From Porphyra umbilicalis (Eukaryota; Rhodophyta; Bangiophyceae; Bangiales; Bangiaceae), in NCBI GenBank assembly GCA_002049455.2, contig KV918790.1, positions 62,001-126,000 on the forward strand: a stretch of DNA of 64,000 nucleotides. The letters run 5' to 3'. Position numbers and translations under genes: made by a program. Below the pieces are notes generated by a model. That model was not told the origin of the DNA. It worked only from the letters and a program-made list of their open reading frames with translations, and made no database searches. Below, one piece after another: positions 41,819 to 50,715 of the stretch. Every line of letters starts with the position of its first letter. Position 1 is the first letter of the stretch.

Positions 41819-44002
41819 ATGGCTACAAGTGCTGAGGCGGCGGCGCCTTCGGTTCCGCCGTCGGGAGTTGCCGACGCCAACCCGCCACCGCCGGCGCAGC
41901 CGATGAGCGGCGCCGCAAGCGGCAACCCGTCCCAGTCGGTGCCGCTGACAGGCGCCGCCGCCAACACCAACCCGCCCCCACCGGTGCTGCCGACGGGCGG
42001 CGCCGCCAACGCTAACCCGCCACCGTCGCTGCCGCTGACGGGCGGTGCCGCCAACGCCAACCCGCCGCCGTCGCAGCCGCCGACGGGCTGCGCCGCCAAC
42101 GCCAACACGCCGCCGACGCAGCCTCCGACGGGCGGCGCCGTCAACGCCAACCCGCCGCCGTCGCAGCCGCCGACGGGCGGCGCCGTCAACGCCAACTCGT
42201 TGCCGTCGCAGCCGTCGACGGGCTGCGCCGCCAACGCCAACCCGCCGCCGTCGCAGCCTTTAACGGGCGGCGCCGCCAACGACAACCCGCCGCCATCGCA
42301 GCCGCCGACGGGCTGCGCCGTCAACGCAAGCGCCAACCCGCCGCCGTTGCTGCCGCCGACGGGCGGCGCCGTCAACGCCGACGCTCCTACGAGGCTAACG
42401 GAGGAAATGGTATTCCTGTCCCTCGTCTTGCGCATCATTCTCGTTGTGTCTCCCGGCGTTGTCACTACTTCAATCTGCACGCCGCTTTTGGCCATTATCT
42501 ACTACGCGTCGAAGATGTCATTTTTGGCGGGCGACTTTCGCGGGGGGTCGCAGGCATGTGTGGGCCGCTGCTTGCGTTCAATGTTCTCCAAGCCGCCTTC
42601 TGCCAATTCCAGTGACGCCTCGTCATTGAGGGAGGGTTGGATTCAGTTGTGCCGGCTGTTCAACCTTTGCAGTCGTGGCCTTTATTTGTGCGGCCGCCGT
42701 AAGCGCTGCCACTTCGTCGGTCAGCCTGACTCGGTGCCGGCGGCGATGGAGAAGCGCTTCAACGAGAAGGCGCCCGAGCAGCCGCAGTACCTGACGCGAC
42801 GCGCGTACTTGCGGACCAAGTTGGACCTGTGGGTGGTCGAGTCCAGCCCGGGCTCCCTGACGGCTGTCGAGCTCGCCACCCTGCGCCGCCTCCTACTCTC
42901 TGACGAGGGAAAGAAGTTGGCGACGGCGGCGAAGTGTCGGGTCATAGGAGGTCTAGACCCGAACGGGGCGGCAACGGACGCGGCCTGGCTTCTTTTCAAC
43001 TGGGGCTTGCCGTGGCTGCCTACCGGTGAGTCCGAAATGCTGGTCACATCCTTAAAGTCGCGGCTGCACAAGGCGCCCAACAACTTCATGACGAAGGTGT
43101 CGGACTGGCCGCGGGATCCGGTGGCTGCTCCCGTTGCTGATACCGCCGCCGTCTCTGCGGCTGCGTCCAAGAAGAGGCGGGTGACCGGCGCGGCTGCCAT
43201 GGGGGGGTCTGCCCGTCGGTCAAAGCACATCAAGCATGCGGCAGAAGCGTTTGCACCTGCGGCTTTGCCGGCGGCACTGGCTTCTGTCGACGGGCATTTT
43301 GTGTCCGACGTGCATGTGTCGGCGGCGTGGCCGCTAGGCGGCTGGGGGGTCATGCTGCCCCTGACCTCCTTCTTGGACGCGTCGGTCGAAGGCAAGGTCG
43401 ACCTAAACGTCCAGTTGCGCGAGCGAGCGAGGACGGACGGCGACCTGGGCCCGTTTTGCTATACCTTGCGGGTCATGCAGGTAAGTGTGAGCAAGGTCCC
43501 CGTGGACGACCCGGTTGCCGCGCGCGTTTTGGCTGGCGGTGGCATTTCCTCTCGAGCCTGCAACGTCGACTTCATGAAGGCGGTTGATGAGATGTCAGCA
43601 GCCGTGTTGCGGGACCCGATGCGGAGAAAGAGTGCGCGCACGGTGCTCGCCAACGCTGCCCCGGCCGCCTCGAGCCCCGGCGCTGCCGACCATGGGGACC
43701 TCGTCGACGAGGATGCCACGGACAAAGACGATGGCGGGGAATACGTGGGTGTGGACGAGCCGGGCTCCGAGCCTGTGGGTGGCGGCTTGGACAACGCGAA
43801 GAGCGCGTCGCGTGAGTCGCTGAATGCGCTCCCTTCGATGACAATGACCTGGGCGCCGCCTGTGCCCGCGACGCCCTTCTCGTGGTCGTGGACATTCTCC
43901 TCGTCCCTGCAGTTGAGCTTGTCCGTTGCTGACAAGTGGAGGCGCCCAGGGCGCTTGCACATCGTTGTGCCTGTCGCTGTCCCTGTGATGGATCTCATAT
44001 AG
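41819..44002 (+). CDS. Pro/Ala/Asn repeat protein with hydrophobic segment, unknown
   Basis: From ATG 41819 (MATSAEAAAPSVPPS) the frame is 727 residues. Residues about 20-190 are a 15-residue repeat of the type GGAVNANPPPSQPPT, encoded by about 11 units of 45 bp. A strongly hydrophobic stretch follows (about 197-230, MVFLSLVLRIILVV and onward), which could span a membrane or be a buried helix. The rest is non-repetitive and well balanced: a Cys/Arg-rich segment (LYLCGRRKRCHF), a helical section (LTRRAYLRTKLDLWVVE), a KKRR nuclear-signal-like motif near residue 450, and an acidic tail. The non-repetitive 500 residues without a stop support coding. A strong 5' splice-like CAG/GTAAGTGTGAG lies at 43478-43488, so the true C-terminus may differ. 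I recognise no family. Confidence 0.5.
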   Translation: MATSAEAAAPSVPPSGVADANPPPPAQPMSGAASGNPSQSVPLTGAAANTNPPPPVLPTGGAANANPPPSLPLTGGAANANPPPSQPPTGCAANANTPPTQPPTGGAVNANPPPSQPPTGGAVNANSLPSQPSTGCAANANPPPSQPLTGGAANDNPPPSQPPTGCAVNASANPPPLLPPTGGAVNADAPTRLTEEMVFLSLVLRIILVVSPGVVTTSICTPLLAIIYYASKMSFLAGDFRGGSQACVGRCLRSMFSKPPSANSSDASSLREGWIQLCRLFNLCSRGLYLCGRRKRCHFVGQPDSVPAAMEKRFNEKAPEQPQYLTRRAYLRTKLDLWVVESSPGSLTAVELATLRRLLLSDEGKKLATAAKCRVIGGLDPNGAATDAAWLLFNWGLPWLPTGESEMLVTSLKSRLHKAPNNFMTKVSDWPRDPVAAPVADTAAVSAAASKKRRVTGAAAMGGSARRSKHIKHAAEAFAPAALPAALASVDGHFVSDVHVSAAWPLGGWGVMLPLTSFLDASVEGKVDLNVQLRERARTDGDLGPFCYTLRVMQVSVSKVPVDDPVAARVLAGGGISSRACNVDFMKAVDEMSAAVLRDPMRRKSARTVLANAAPAASSPGAADHGDLVDEDATDKDDGGEYVGVDEPGSEPVGGGLDNAKSASRESLNALPSMTMTWAPPVPATPFSWSWTFSSSLQLSLSVADKWRRPGRLHIVVPVAVPVMDLI

Positions 44003-44517
44003 TAAACGCTTGGTGTTCTGCTTTCATTCTACCTACCCGTGACCCCGTGACCTCTCCTACCCATGAAAAAGGCCCATACACGCCCTTATTTGTCGCTATC
44101 CCGCCGCAACGGGACGGCGGGGGGGGGGTGGGAGCTGTAGTCATAGTACGCCCAACAATAGGGGCAGGCGGCGCTGTGCACCATGCGGCAGAGGAGGCGA
44201 GGCGGCGGGCGGTCGACACGCCGCCGTCGGTTGGCGGCCGACGGTGGCGCTGTAGCTGGCGGGAAGGAAGTCGACGTCCCACAGGATGGCTGGTGCATCC
44301 ACGTAGGCCGGCGCGCCGGCGCCGCCTGCCTCCGAGCCGGCCGCCGCCATCTATCCGCCAACGCGCCGACGCTCGCCCGCGCCGTGTCACGGTATTGCGG
44401 GGCCTGTCGGGCGTGCGCCGGTCGGCTCGCACGCTCCGGTCGCGCCGGTCGGCCCGCACGCTCTGGTCGCGCCGGTCGGCCCGCATGGCGACGGCGGAGG
44501 CGGCGGCGGCGGTGGCG

Positions 44518-44581
44518 GCGGCAGGAACGGCGGCGGCAGGAACGGCGGCGGCAGGAACGGTGGCGGCAGGAACGGCGGCCG
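44518..44581. repeat. 15-bp tandem repeat, about 4 units
   Basis: GGCAGGAACGGCGGC repeats four times with one substitution (GGTGGC). Confidence 0.85.
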
Positions 44582-46161
44582 CCAAGGCGGCTTGCGCCGG
44601 CGGCCTGCATGTCGACTGCGGCGACATTCCCGAAGCTGCTCCGTCACCGTCCAGTCGAGGGCGGGGGGCGGGGGCGGCGCCATCGTCGCCCGCTCGCGGC
44701 GGAGGTAGGGCGAAGGGGGTGGGGGAGTTGTGATCCCCCCCCCCACCACAATCACAGAACGTACAACCACATAACGTGCACAGTTACTAGTTACCTGGCC
44801 ATAGATTTCCATCGCCGCCAGTCGCGCGACTTTGTGGACGGCGACGCGACACCCCCCCCCCCCCAGCCGACTCAAAGACAGTGTCGGCGGCAGCTGGAGG
44901 GACAGCCGGCCGGCCCGGCACGTTGGGCGCCCACCGGTGCGCCAGCCCGGCACGTTGGGCGCCGGCGCCCGCCCGTGATGCGTCAGTCCGGCCCTGGGAG
45001 GCGGGGCCGGCCACGGCCGACCATCGGCAGTCGCTGCAAGTGAGGGAGCAGGTGGTGCACCGCAGGGTGTGTTCCCCCCCGAATGCTTCTTCTTCCTCTC
45101 CAAAGAGCAGCGACGAGCAGCGATGAGCGGAGTGAAGAGCGGGTCTGCAACGCGCAGCGCACACAGGTGTGATCCAATCTTCTTATTTCTATCATATAGC
45201 CCCCTTCTCATCCGTATTATCGGATACGAAACTGGGAAACTTGCAGACCGTTGCGGGAGGCTACCACCTGCCACCTCTTGATCACATGTTGAAAACACAA
45301 CCAAACACGACCATGGCAACATAATGCTCCAACGATACGAAGCCACGTTTAGCTGAATCCATTATTTTATCTCAAAGCGTGGCATGGCTGAATGACGAAG
45401 GAACTGTTTCGATGTCCTTTGTTCGTAATTGCTTCGCAGAGAGCAGAGAACTCTTTTATTTGAGACCGTTTAAGCTGCAGGAAGGCGCCTGGAGTGTTTG
45501 TAAGCGTGGAATCGGCTGCTAGCGTGGTGTGTTAGATGCTGATGCATGAGCATCAGTCACGAGCATCAGTCACACCTCCGGGATTTGTGCATGAGCTTCG
45601 CATCCGTGAAGCGTCGGAGGACGTGGAAAGGAGACAGCTTCGAAGCCTCCAAGCATGCATCAGTGGTCGTCGATTTCATCTGTCCTCGCTTCTCATTGGG
45701 GAGGTCCAACGCAGATGCACTACGCTTATTGGCTGTGGATAACTGTCAGCTCGCCTGGCCATCGGAGATATTCTCAGCTCACATGCCATGACCCGACCCA
45801 GCATTCATGACTTCGCAAGAACCTGTCGCTGAACAAGGTCGTGTGACAACTTCTTGTGCGACGGGAGGTCTTCTGACAAGAAAATCGTGCGAAAAACGGC
45901 ATGTGTGCGCCCACGCTTTAAGGCCCACTGCGCTGCCTCACCGCTGCCCCGCGCCGTGTTCGTGCCGCGTCAGAAAATGCTGGGGCCCGCTGTCTTACTC
46001 GATCTTGTGACCCTCACATCTGTCCAACAGCCACCGTCACGTTACGTCAAGCGATGTCCAGAAATATTACCAGGGCACGCGTCATTGTAGTAAAGTCAAC
46101 CATGCCCGATTCCACAATCGGTATAATTTTTATCGTTGCAATGTGCCCTGCCGGCACACCC

Positions 46162-46318
46162 CGCCAGGCCCCCCCCCCAGAGCCGCCCCCCAAGAGCCCC
46201 CCCCCAGGCCCCCCCCCCCAGGCCCCCCCAGCAGCCCCACCCCGCCCCCCCCGTCCCAAACCCCCCGCACGCCCCCCCTCCCCCCCCCCCCACACCCCCC
46301 CTGAGAGCCCCCCCCGTC
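46162..46318. repeat. C-rich tract (runs of 5-10 C)
   Basis: Nearly every purine in this tract is isolated between C runs on the plus strand. The complementary strand carries many G runs suited to quadruplex formation, and the C strand to i-motifs. Confidence 0.85.
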
Positions 46319-46388
46319 GATTGTAGCCCACCTACACGTCGAATCGACGGGGTGCGTTTTTTTTTAGATACACCCTCATGTTGGTAGA

Positions 46389-46513
46389 TACCCTGACCTG
46401 AAGGCCAGGGAAATGGGGGCCCCTAAATTTTTGGGGCCAGGGTACTGTCCAACATGCGCCTGGGGCCCTATGCGCATGTTGGACAGTACCCTTTCCTAAA
46501 GGCCAGGGGATTA
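46389..46513. repeat. Hairpin element with flanking CCCTG..CCAGGG motifs
   Basis: A perfect 21-bp stem pairs 46439-46459 with 46472-46492 around a 12-base loop (CTGGGGCCCTAT). It is flanked by ACCCTGACCTGAAGGCCAGG (46390-46409) and ACCCTTTCCTAAAGGCCAGG (46488-46507), which are direct relatives of each other and of the motifs at 10366, 48538 and 49201. The arrangement suggests a small mobile or regulatory foldback element. Confidence 0.75.
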
Positions 46514-47158
46514 CCAGTGAGTCACATGTAGTATTGGGTCGGGCCAGGCATTTCAGCAGTTTCACAAAAAGGCGCTGACGATGCTGTAGCAGGTGTCTGG
46601 CAGTGACGCTTCCCCTGCAAGCAACACGGCCCAAATATATGGGTCGGATACATTCATATTCAGCGCCTTGGAGGTGTGCGGCTGAGTCCATGGCGGTCCC
46701 CACCGGCGCCTGCATGCCTGACATGCCGACGGTCACCTCGCGCCCCGCGCAGGTGCCGGCCGCGGCCGCGGCGGCGGCCGATGGCAGCGATGACGGCGTG
46801 CCAACGCGCGAGCGGCGCGCCGTGGTGTCAAACTCATTGCCCCTCAGTGGCACTCGACAGTCTTGGAGCGTCGGTTTTGGAAGTGTCGAGGTCGTCGTGG
46901 CAGGAGACCGGGGTCGGACGGCTAGCCTGGACGGTTCAAGGAGGCGGCTGCGACCGGGACGTACCGTCATCAAGAATTGACACAAGTCAGGGCATGCGGT
47001 ACGCTTGTTGTTGTGCTCAACCTGAGGCGAGGTAACGGCGGTGGCGTCAGCGTAGTCCATGGCCTTCATCCAACTGTCCCAGCCGGCACCTATGACCCCC
47101 AAGCCTCGACCCATCTACGTCTCATCCACTCTAAATGTGGCTGTGCTCACGACGGGTC

Positions 47159-48085
47159 CTAAAACAGCCCGGCGAGCGCCTCGACCCACTTCTTGACCGG
47201 TGCCAAGTTGCCACCTTGCGCCTCGTCCACCTTCTTGCCGTCCTGGTACACTTGGACTGCGGGCGGGTTTTGCACTTGGCTCGTCGTGACCACGTCAGAG
47301 GCCAGGGGCAAGTCGACCTGGAAGAAAACAATGCCGGCGTCCATGACCTTTTGGTTGGTGGATAGCTCGTCGAGCTCAGGGTCCACCTTCAGTCGACATG
47401 CGCCGAGCGAGATGTAGGACCAGAGGGCAGTCAAAAGGTATCAGCGGGAACGAAACCGACCAAGAAGGCAAGGCGCTCGTCAGAGTTGTAAGTCAAGTGA
47501 CAAACACGGCAGTGTAGCAAATACGGCCCCCTCCATGGTCCTTGCGAGCCACACGCAATGTGTACAAGCGACATGGCTTTGTCGCTTGAACACGTCGCTT
47601 GCAACGCTCATGCAGCAGCATGTCCGAAGGATTACGTCAAGGTGAGGTGCCTCCCTCAAACAGATGCGCTGCTCTTCTGTACCTTCTCGCATGTCGAGTG
47701 AGTTGGGGAGCAGAAGTGAATGACCGCCTGAGAAGGGAGACACGTGGTCAGAAAAAAATGACGCGGCACAGACAGGAGCAGAGGCAGACGCTCCGGAAAT
47801 TGTCAGGTATCGGGCATAGCGAACGACACACTGCGGCGACGCAGCACAGAGCCCTTAGTCGGCCAGCACTGGCAGTCGCGCCACGGTTTGAAGTACGCAT
47901 CAGTGCATCATCCACCCTCACTCCTCGCCTAATTCTCGCTCGCCTCCCACCATTTGCAGTTGGCATCTCTACGGCCACGCTCCACTCGCTCACTGCGGGC
48001 TCCATAGAGTCGGCAAACCTACCATCTTGGAGTTTTTGATGGCATCGTTAAACCCGTCCACGGTGGTGATGTCAGTGAAACCCAT
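47159..48085 (-). CDS. Thioredoxin-like protein, two exons, no CGPC seen
   Basis: Exon 1 runs from ATG 48085 to 48023 and encodes MGFTDITTVDGFNDAIKNSK plus Met, the typical N-terminal strand and helix of thioredoxins, followed at once by the donor GTAGGT (48022-48017). The second part (about 47420-47159, stop TAG) encodes CRLKVDPELDELS, VFFQVDLPLA, the cis-Pro-like NPPAVQVYQDGKKVDEAQGG and a closing amphipathic helix. This order matches the thioredoxin fold. Total length fits a thioredoxin of about 105 residues. The expected WCGPC is not visible: the sequence around it reads ALWSYISLGACR, with one cysteine. I found no AG acceptor in frame before that point; AG at the Lys codon of CRLK is a possible acceptor, which would require a further exon. 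It may be a diverged thioredoxin, a missing small exon, or a pseudogene. Confidence 0.6.
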
Positions 48086-49489
48086 GGCAATGGTAAGCTT
48101 CTGGGCGAATATGGCAGAGTGTATGACACCGAGATGGGAGACGGCTCGCAACCACAAGCGAGCGAAGACAGCAAGGATGACTCAGGTACGGTGGCGGGTG
48201 CGAGGCGATGGGAGCGGGGCTTGGGAGTGGCGACGGTAGTCTTTCAGCTGGCTGCGGAGGGCGTGGCGGCGACCCAAAAGGGTGTGCGTCCGACCAACTC
48301 GCGTGCAAAGTTGAGTTGCAGCTCCTGTGGCCACCTGCACGAAGCGTAGGTTACACGCAGGATCAATTCCAAGTGCACTGATAAGTAGCGTCCCTTGCAG
48401 TGAGCAGCAGTCGGCCACACAACGATCGATGGGATGCCAGGCTCGATGGTCTGGCGCAAGCAGGGTTGCGTTGGTTTGGTGAACCATCGGATGGTTCAAT
48501 GAATCAGGTATAATTCAATTCCAGGCACGTGCGTGCAATACCCTGGCCTTCAGGGCTGTGGCGCGCTCGGCGACGTATCGATACCGGGCACGCCGGCCGG
48601 CTCCATGGCCGCGAGCACGCACGGGGGCACGTGCAGCCACGTGGCCGTAGCGGGGGGGGCATGGGGCGGGGAAAGGGGTGGCGCCGCCGCCACCGCAGCG
48701 GCGGCGCCCCGCTGGCGTGGCGCAACGCCCACGGGCGAGGCCGTCACCCCGCCACGCAGCGCACCTGTGCGCGGCGGGCAGGGCGGCCGAATCGGCTGGC
48801 GGGCGGGCGGGTGGGATCGACCGCCGCGCGACGGGGCGCCTGTAACCGCACCGGTAGATGGCGTCAGCAACCGCCGACCCGCCGCGGCAACAGAAGCCGG
48901 CGCGCAGGCACGATCACCCGCGGGGCATCTGGGCGCTTCGATCCCCGGAAGTCACTGCGCGCGGTCGCCGCGCGCAACTCCGGGCGGTGGGGGGGGGCAG
49001 GGGGGCAGGCGCCGTCCGGGCTCCGTGACCCCTGTGGCAGGACAGTCCTTCTCAGCCACGTAACTCCATTCGCTTTTAGCGTCATCGCGACCCTTCCAAC
49101 GTCCCTCAGATCCCTGAGGACTCGAATGCAGACTGCCACCTCTGAAACGGAGAGCAAGTCCCGTGATCTAAGTATATGTGTGCATCACTACACTTTGAGA
49201 GCACCCTGTCCTAAAGGCCAGGGAATCCTTCTCGATGGGGATTCCTGCCCGGCCGACGATCCCAGTTCGTCTTGGCCAGATACGAGAAGTGTGGCGCTTT
49301 ATTTTAGAATTCTCATCTTATGAGGCTTGACGAGTTTGCAAGATGAGACAAACACCATATGCTCTTTGACGTGCTCTTTCTGATGGTGCTCCCTGGAGGC
49401 CTCGACCTTTGAATGCCTCTAGCTCCATTCGGCATTGCACAAAAAAACTGAGAATTCTAACGTAAAGTGCCACAAGTGCCTCTTGAGGC
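48086..49489. other. 1.4-kb region without a supportable gene
   Basis: Two dispersed CCCTGGCCTTCAGGG/CCCTGTCCTAAAGG motifs lie at 48538-48555 and 49201-49226. They bracket a very GC-rich block (48580-49060) with open frames on both strands but no domain. Together they may mark an inserted element of about 690 bp. Confidence 0.4.
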
Positions 49490-50085
49490 CCCATTTTCCG
49501 GTCCAGTGTGGGCGGGGTGCTCGGGGGTCACGCTCGTGGAGTTGCCGTGCGGGGAGGGGGGGTCGTACGTGGCGGACTTTGTGTTGCCCGACGCGGAGGT
49601 CGATGGGGGGGGGGGGATGGCCGCTGTGGCTGTAGCAATGCCCGCTGCCTAGAACTCGAGGGTTGACGCCCAAACGCCGGCGACGGGCGACGGCGACGGC
49701 GATGGTGGTGGCGGCCGGGGCGCCCTCTATTTTGGCGGCCACGCGGACCTCTCGCACCCCCGCTTTCGCCTCATCGACGGCGCGATGGATGTGATGCCCG
49801 CTCTGCGGGTCGTCGGCTTGACGGCCGTCTTTACCGGTGCCCCCGGCGGCGCCTTTCGCCGGATAACCCCGGACCCGTCCGCCCACGTGTCGCTTTTTCT
49901 GTACAAGGCCGCGTTGGAGGTGACGGAAGCCGGCACGATGGCGGCAGCGGCAGCGGCAGCGGTCATCTCGCTGTGCGTTCCGCCCCCGCGGCGAGCCGTC
50001 GTCTTTGATCGGCCGTTTGGGGTGGTGCTCCGGCACCGGCCGACGGGGGTGCTCCTGTTTGTAGGGGTGGTGGCGGACCCAGAGC
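49490..50085 (+). pseudogene. Serpin C-terminal fragment with in-frame stop
   Basis: One frame encodes the last third of a serpin. Recognisable parts are VELPCGEGGSYVADFVLPD (strand pattern before the Pro in LP), then HPRFRLIDGAMDVMPALRVVG with LTAVF, then KAALEVTEAGTMAAAAAAAV, which is the hinge of the reactive-centre loop. RPFGVVLRHRPTGVLLFVG, the conserved serpin C-terminal strand, follows. Serpins trap target proteases when the loop is cleaved; the hinge here has the small residues an inhibitory serpin needs. The frame has a TAG at 49650-49652 and no upstream ATG or N-terminal half, so it is truncated, unless introns and further exons lie upstream. After the conserved end (about 50085) the frame continues for about 70 residues without serpin similarity. 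Confidence 0.68.
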
Positions 50086-50299
50086 TGGCCTGTCGAGGGC
50101 TGGCCCGTCCCACCCGGCGTCTGTGGTGCTGCGGACCGACCAGGGGTGGTGGGGGGGCGGGTGGGATCCGCGTCGGTGACGCGGCCACGACCTGGACTCG
50201 AACGACGGAGCACGCCTGCGGGAGGACCTTTGTCGCAGGTCTCCCCGTTGGGTCATCGCATTGCGCCGCGGCTGCTGTGGTGACGGCCGCCCGTGCCTG

Positions 50300-50494
50300 C
50301 CGCTGACGTGGGCGCGAGCGTCGGCCACGGCCGCCGCGGTGGCAGCGACGATCCCCACCACGGGGCGGGCCAAGCGTCGGCGTCTGGCAGCATCATCCTC
50401 CCCCCCCCCCCAGTTTCGTTTCCGCTCCCCCTTTGCCAGGAGATACGTCTTTCTGCGCTCCTTTGCTCCCCCGTCGGGTGTGCCCCTATTTTGA
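50300..50494 (+). pseudogene. Possible second serpin remnant (loop to C-terminus)
   Basis: About 215 bases further on, another frame reads ASATAAAVAATIPTTGRAKRR, then FRFRSPFA and PSGVPLF before a stop at 50494. The order (small-residue hinge, basic loop, F-x-PF, G-x-LF) mimics the loop and last strand of a serpin. Identity is low and the region is GC-rich, so chance or frame-shifted decay is possible. If real, it is a tandem duplicate of the fragment upstream. Confidence 0.32.
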
Positions 50495-50715
50495 ACGTGC
50501 GGGCACACCAAAGATTCCATGGCATTCCCAATGGGCGTAGCCGGCTGAGACGGGGGTGCAGGGCACCGCCCAACGGCATCCAGCGGGTGTCGCCGGCAGT
50601 GTGTCGTCAACCACAGCGGGAAGGTGCGGTGTTTACCGACCGCCACGCCCTTGGCTGCGCGGGGGGTGCCAACAGCCGTACGGGCCCCCCCCCACCCCCC
50701 CCCCCCCGCGCCCGC

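Larger units (their letters stand above)
44003..47158. other. 3.1-kb region without a supportable gene
   Basis: It includes a 15-bp GGCAGGAACGGCGGC repeat (44518-44581), short C runs, a long C-rich tract (46162-46318) and a hairpin element (46389-46513), all listed separately. The minus frame 46332-47114 is open for 260 residues but has no recognisable domain and crosses the hairpin, so I do not call it. Confidence 0.45.

Noticed and set aside
46332-47114. Minus-strand 260-residue frame
   Set aside because: It crosses the foldback element and shows no family signature.
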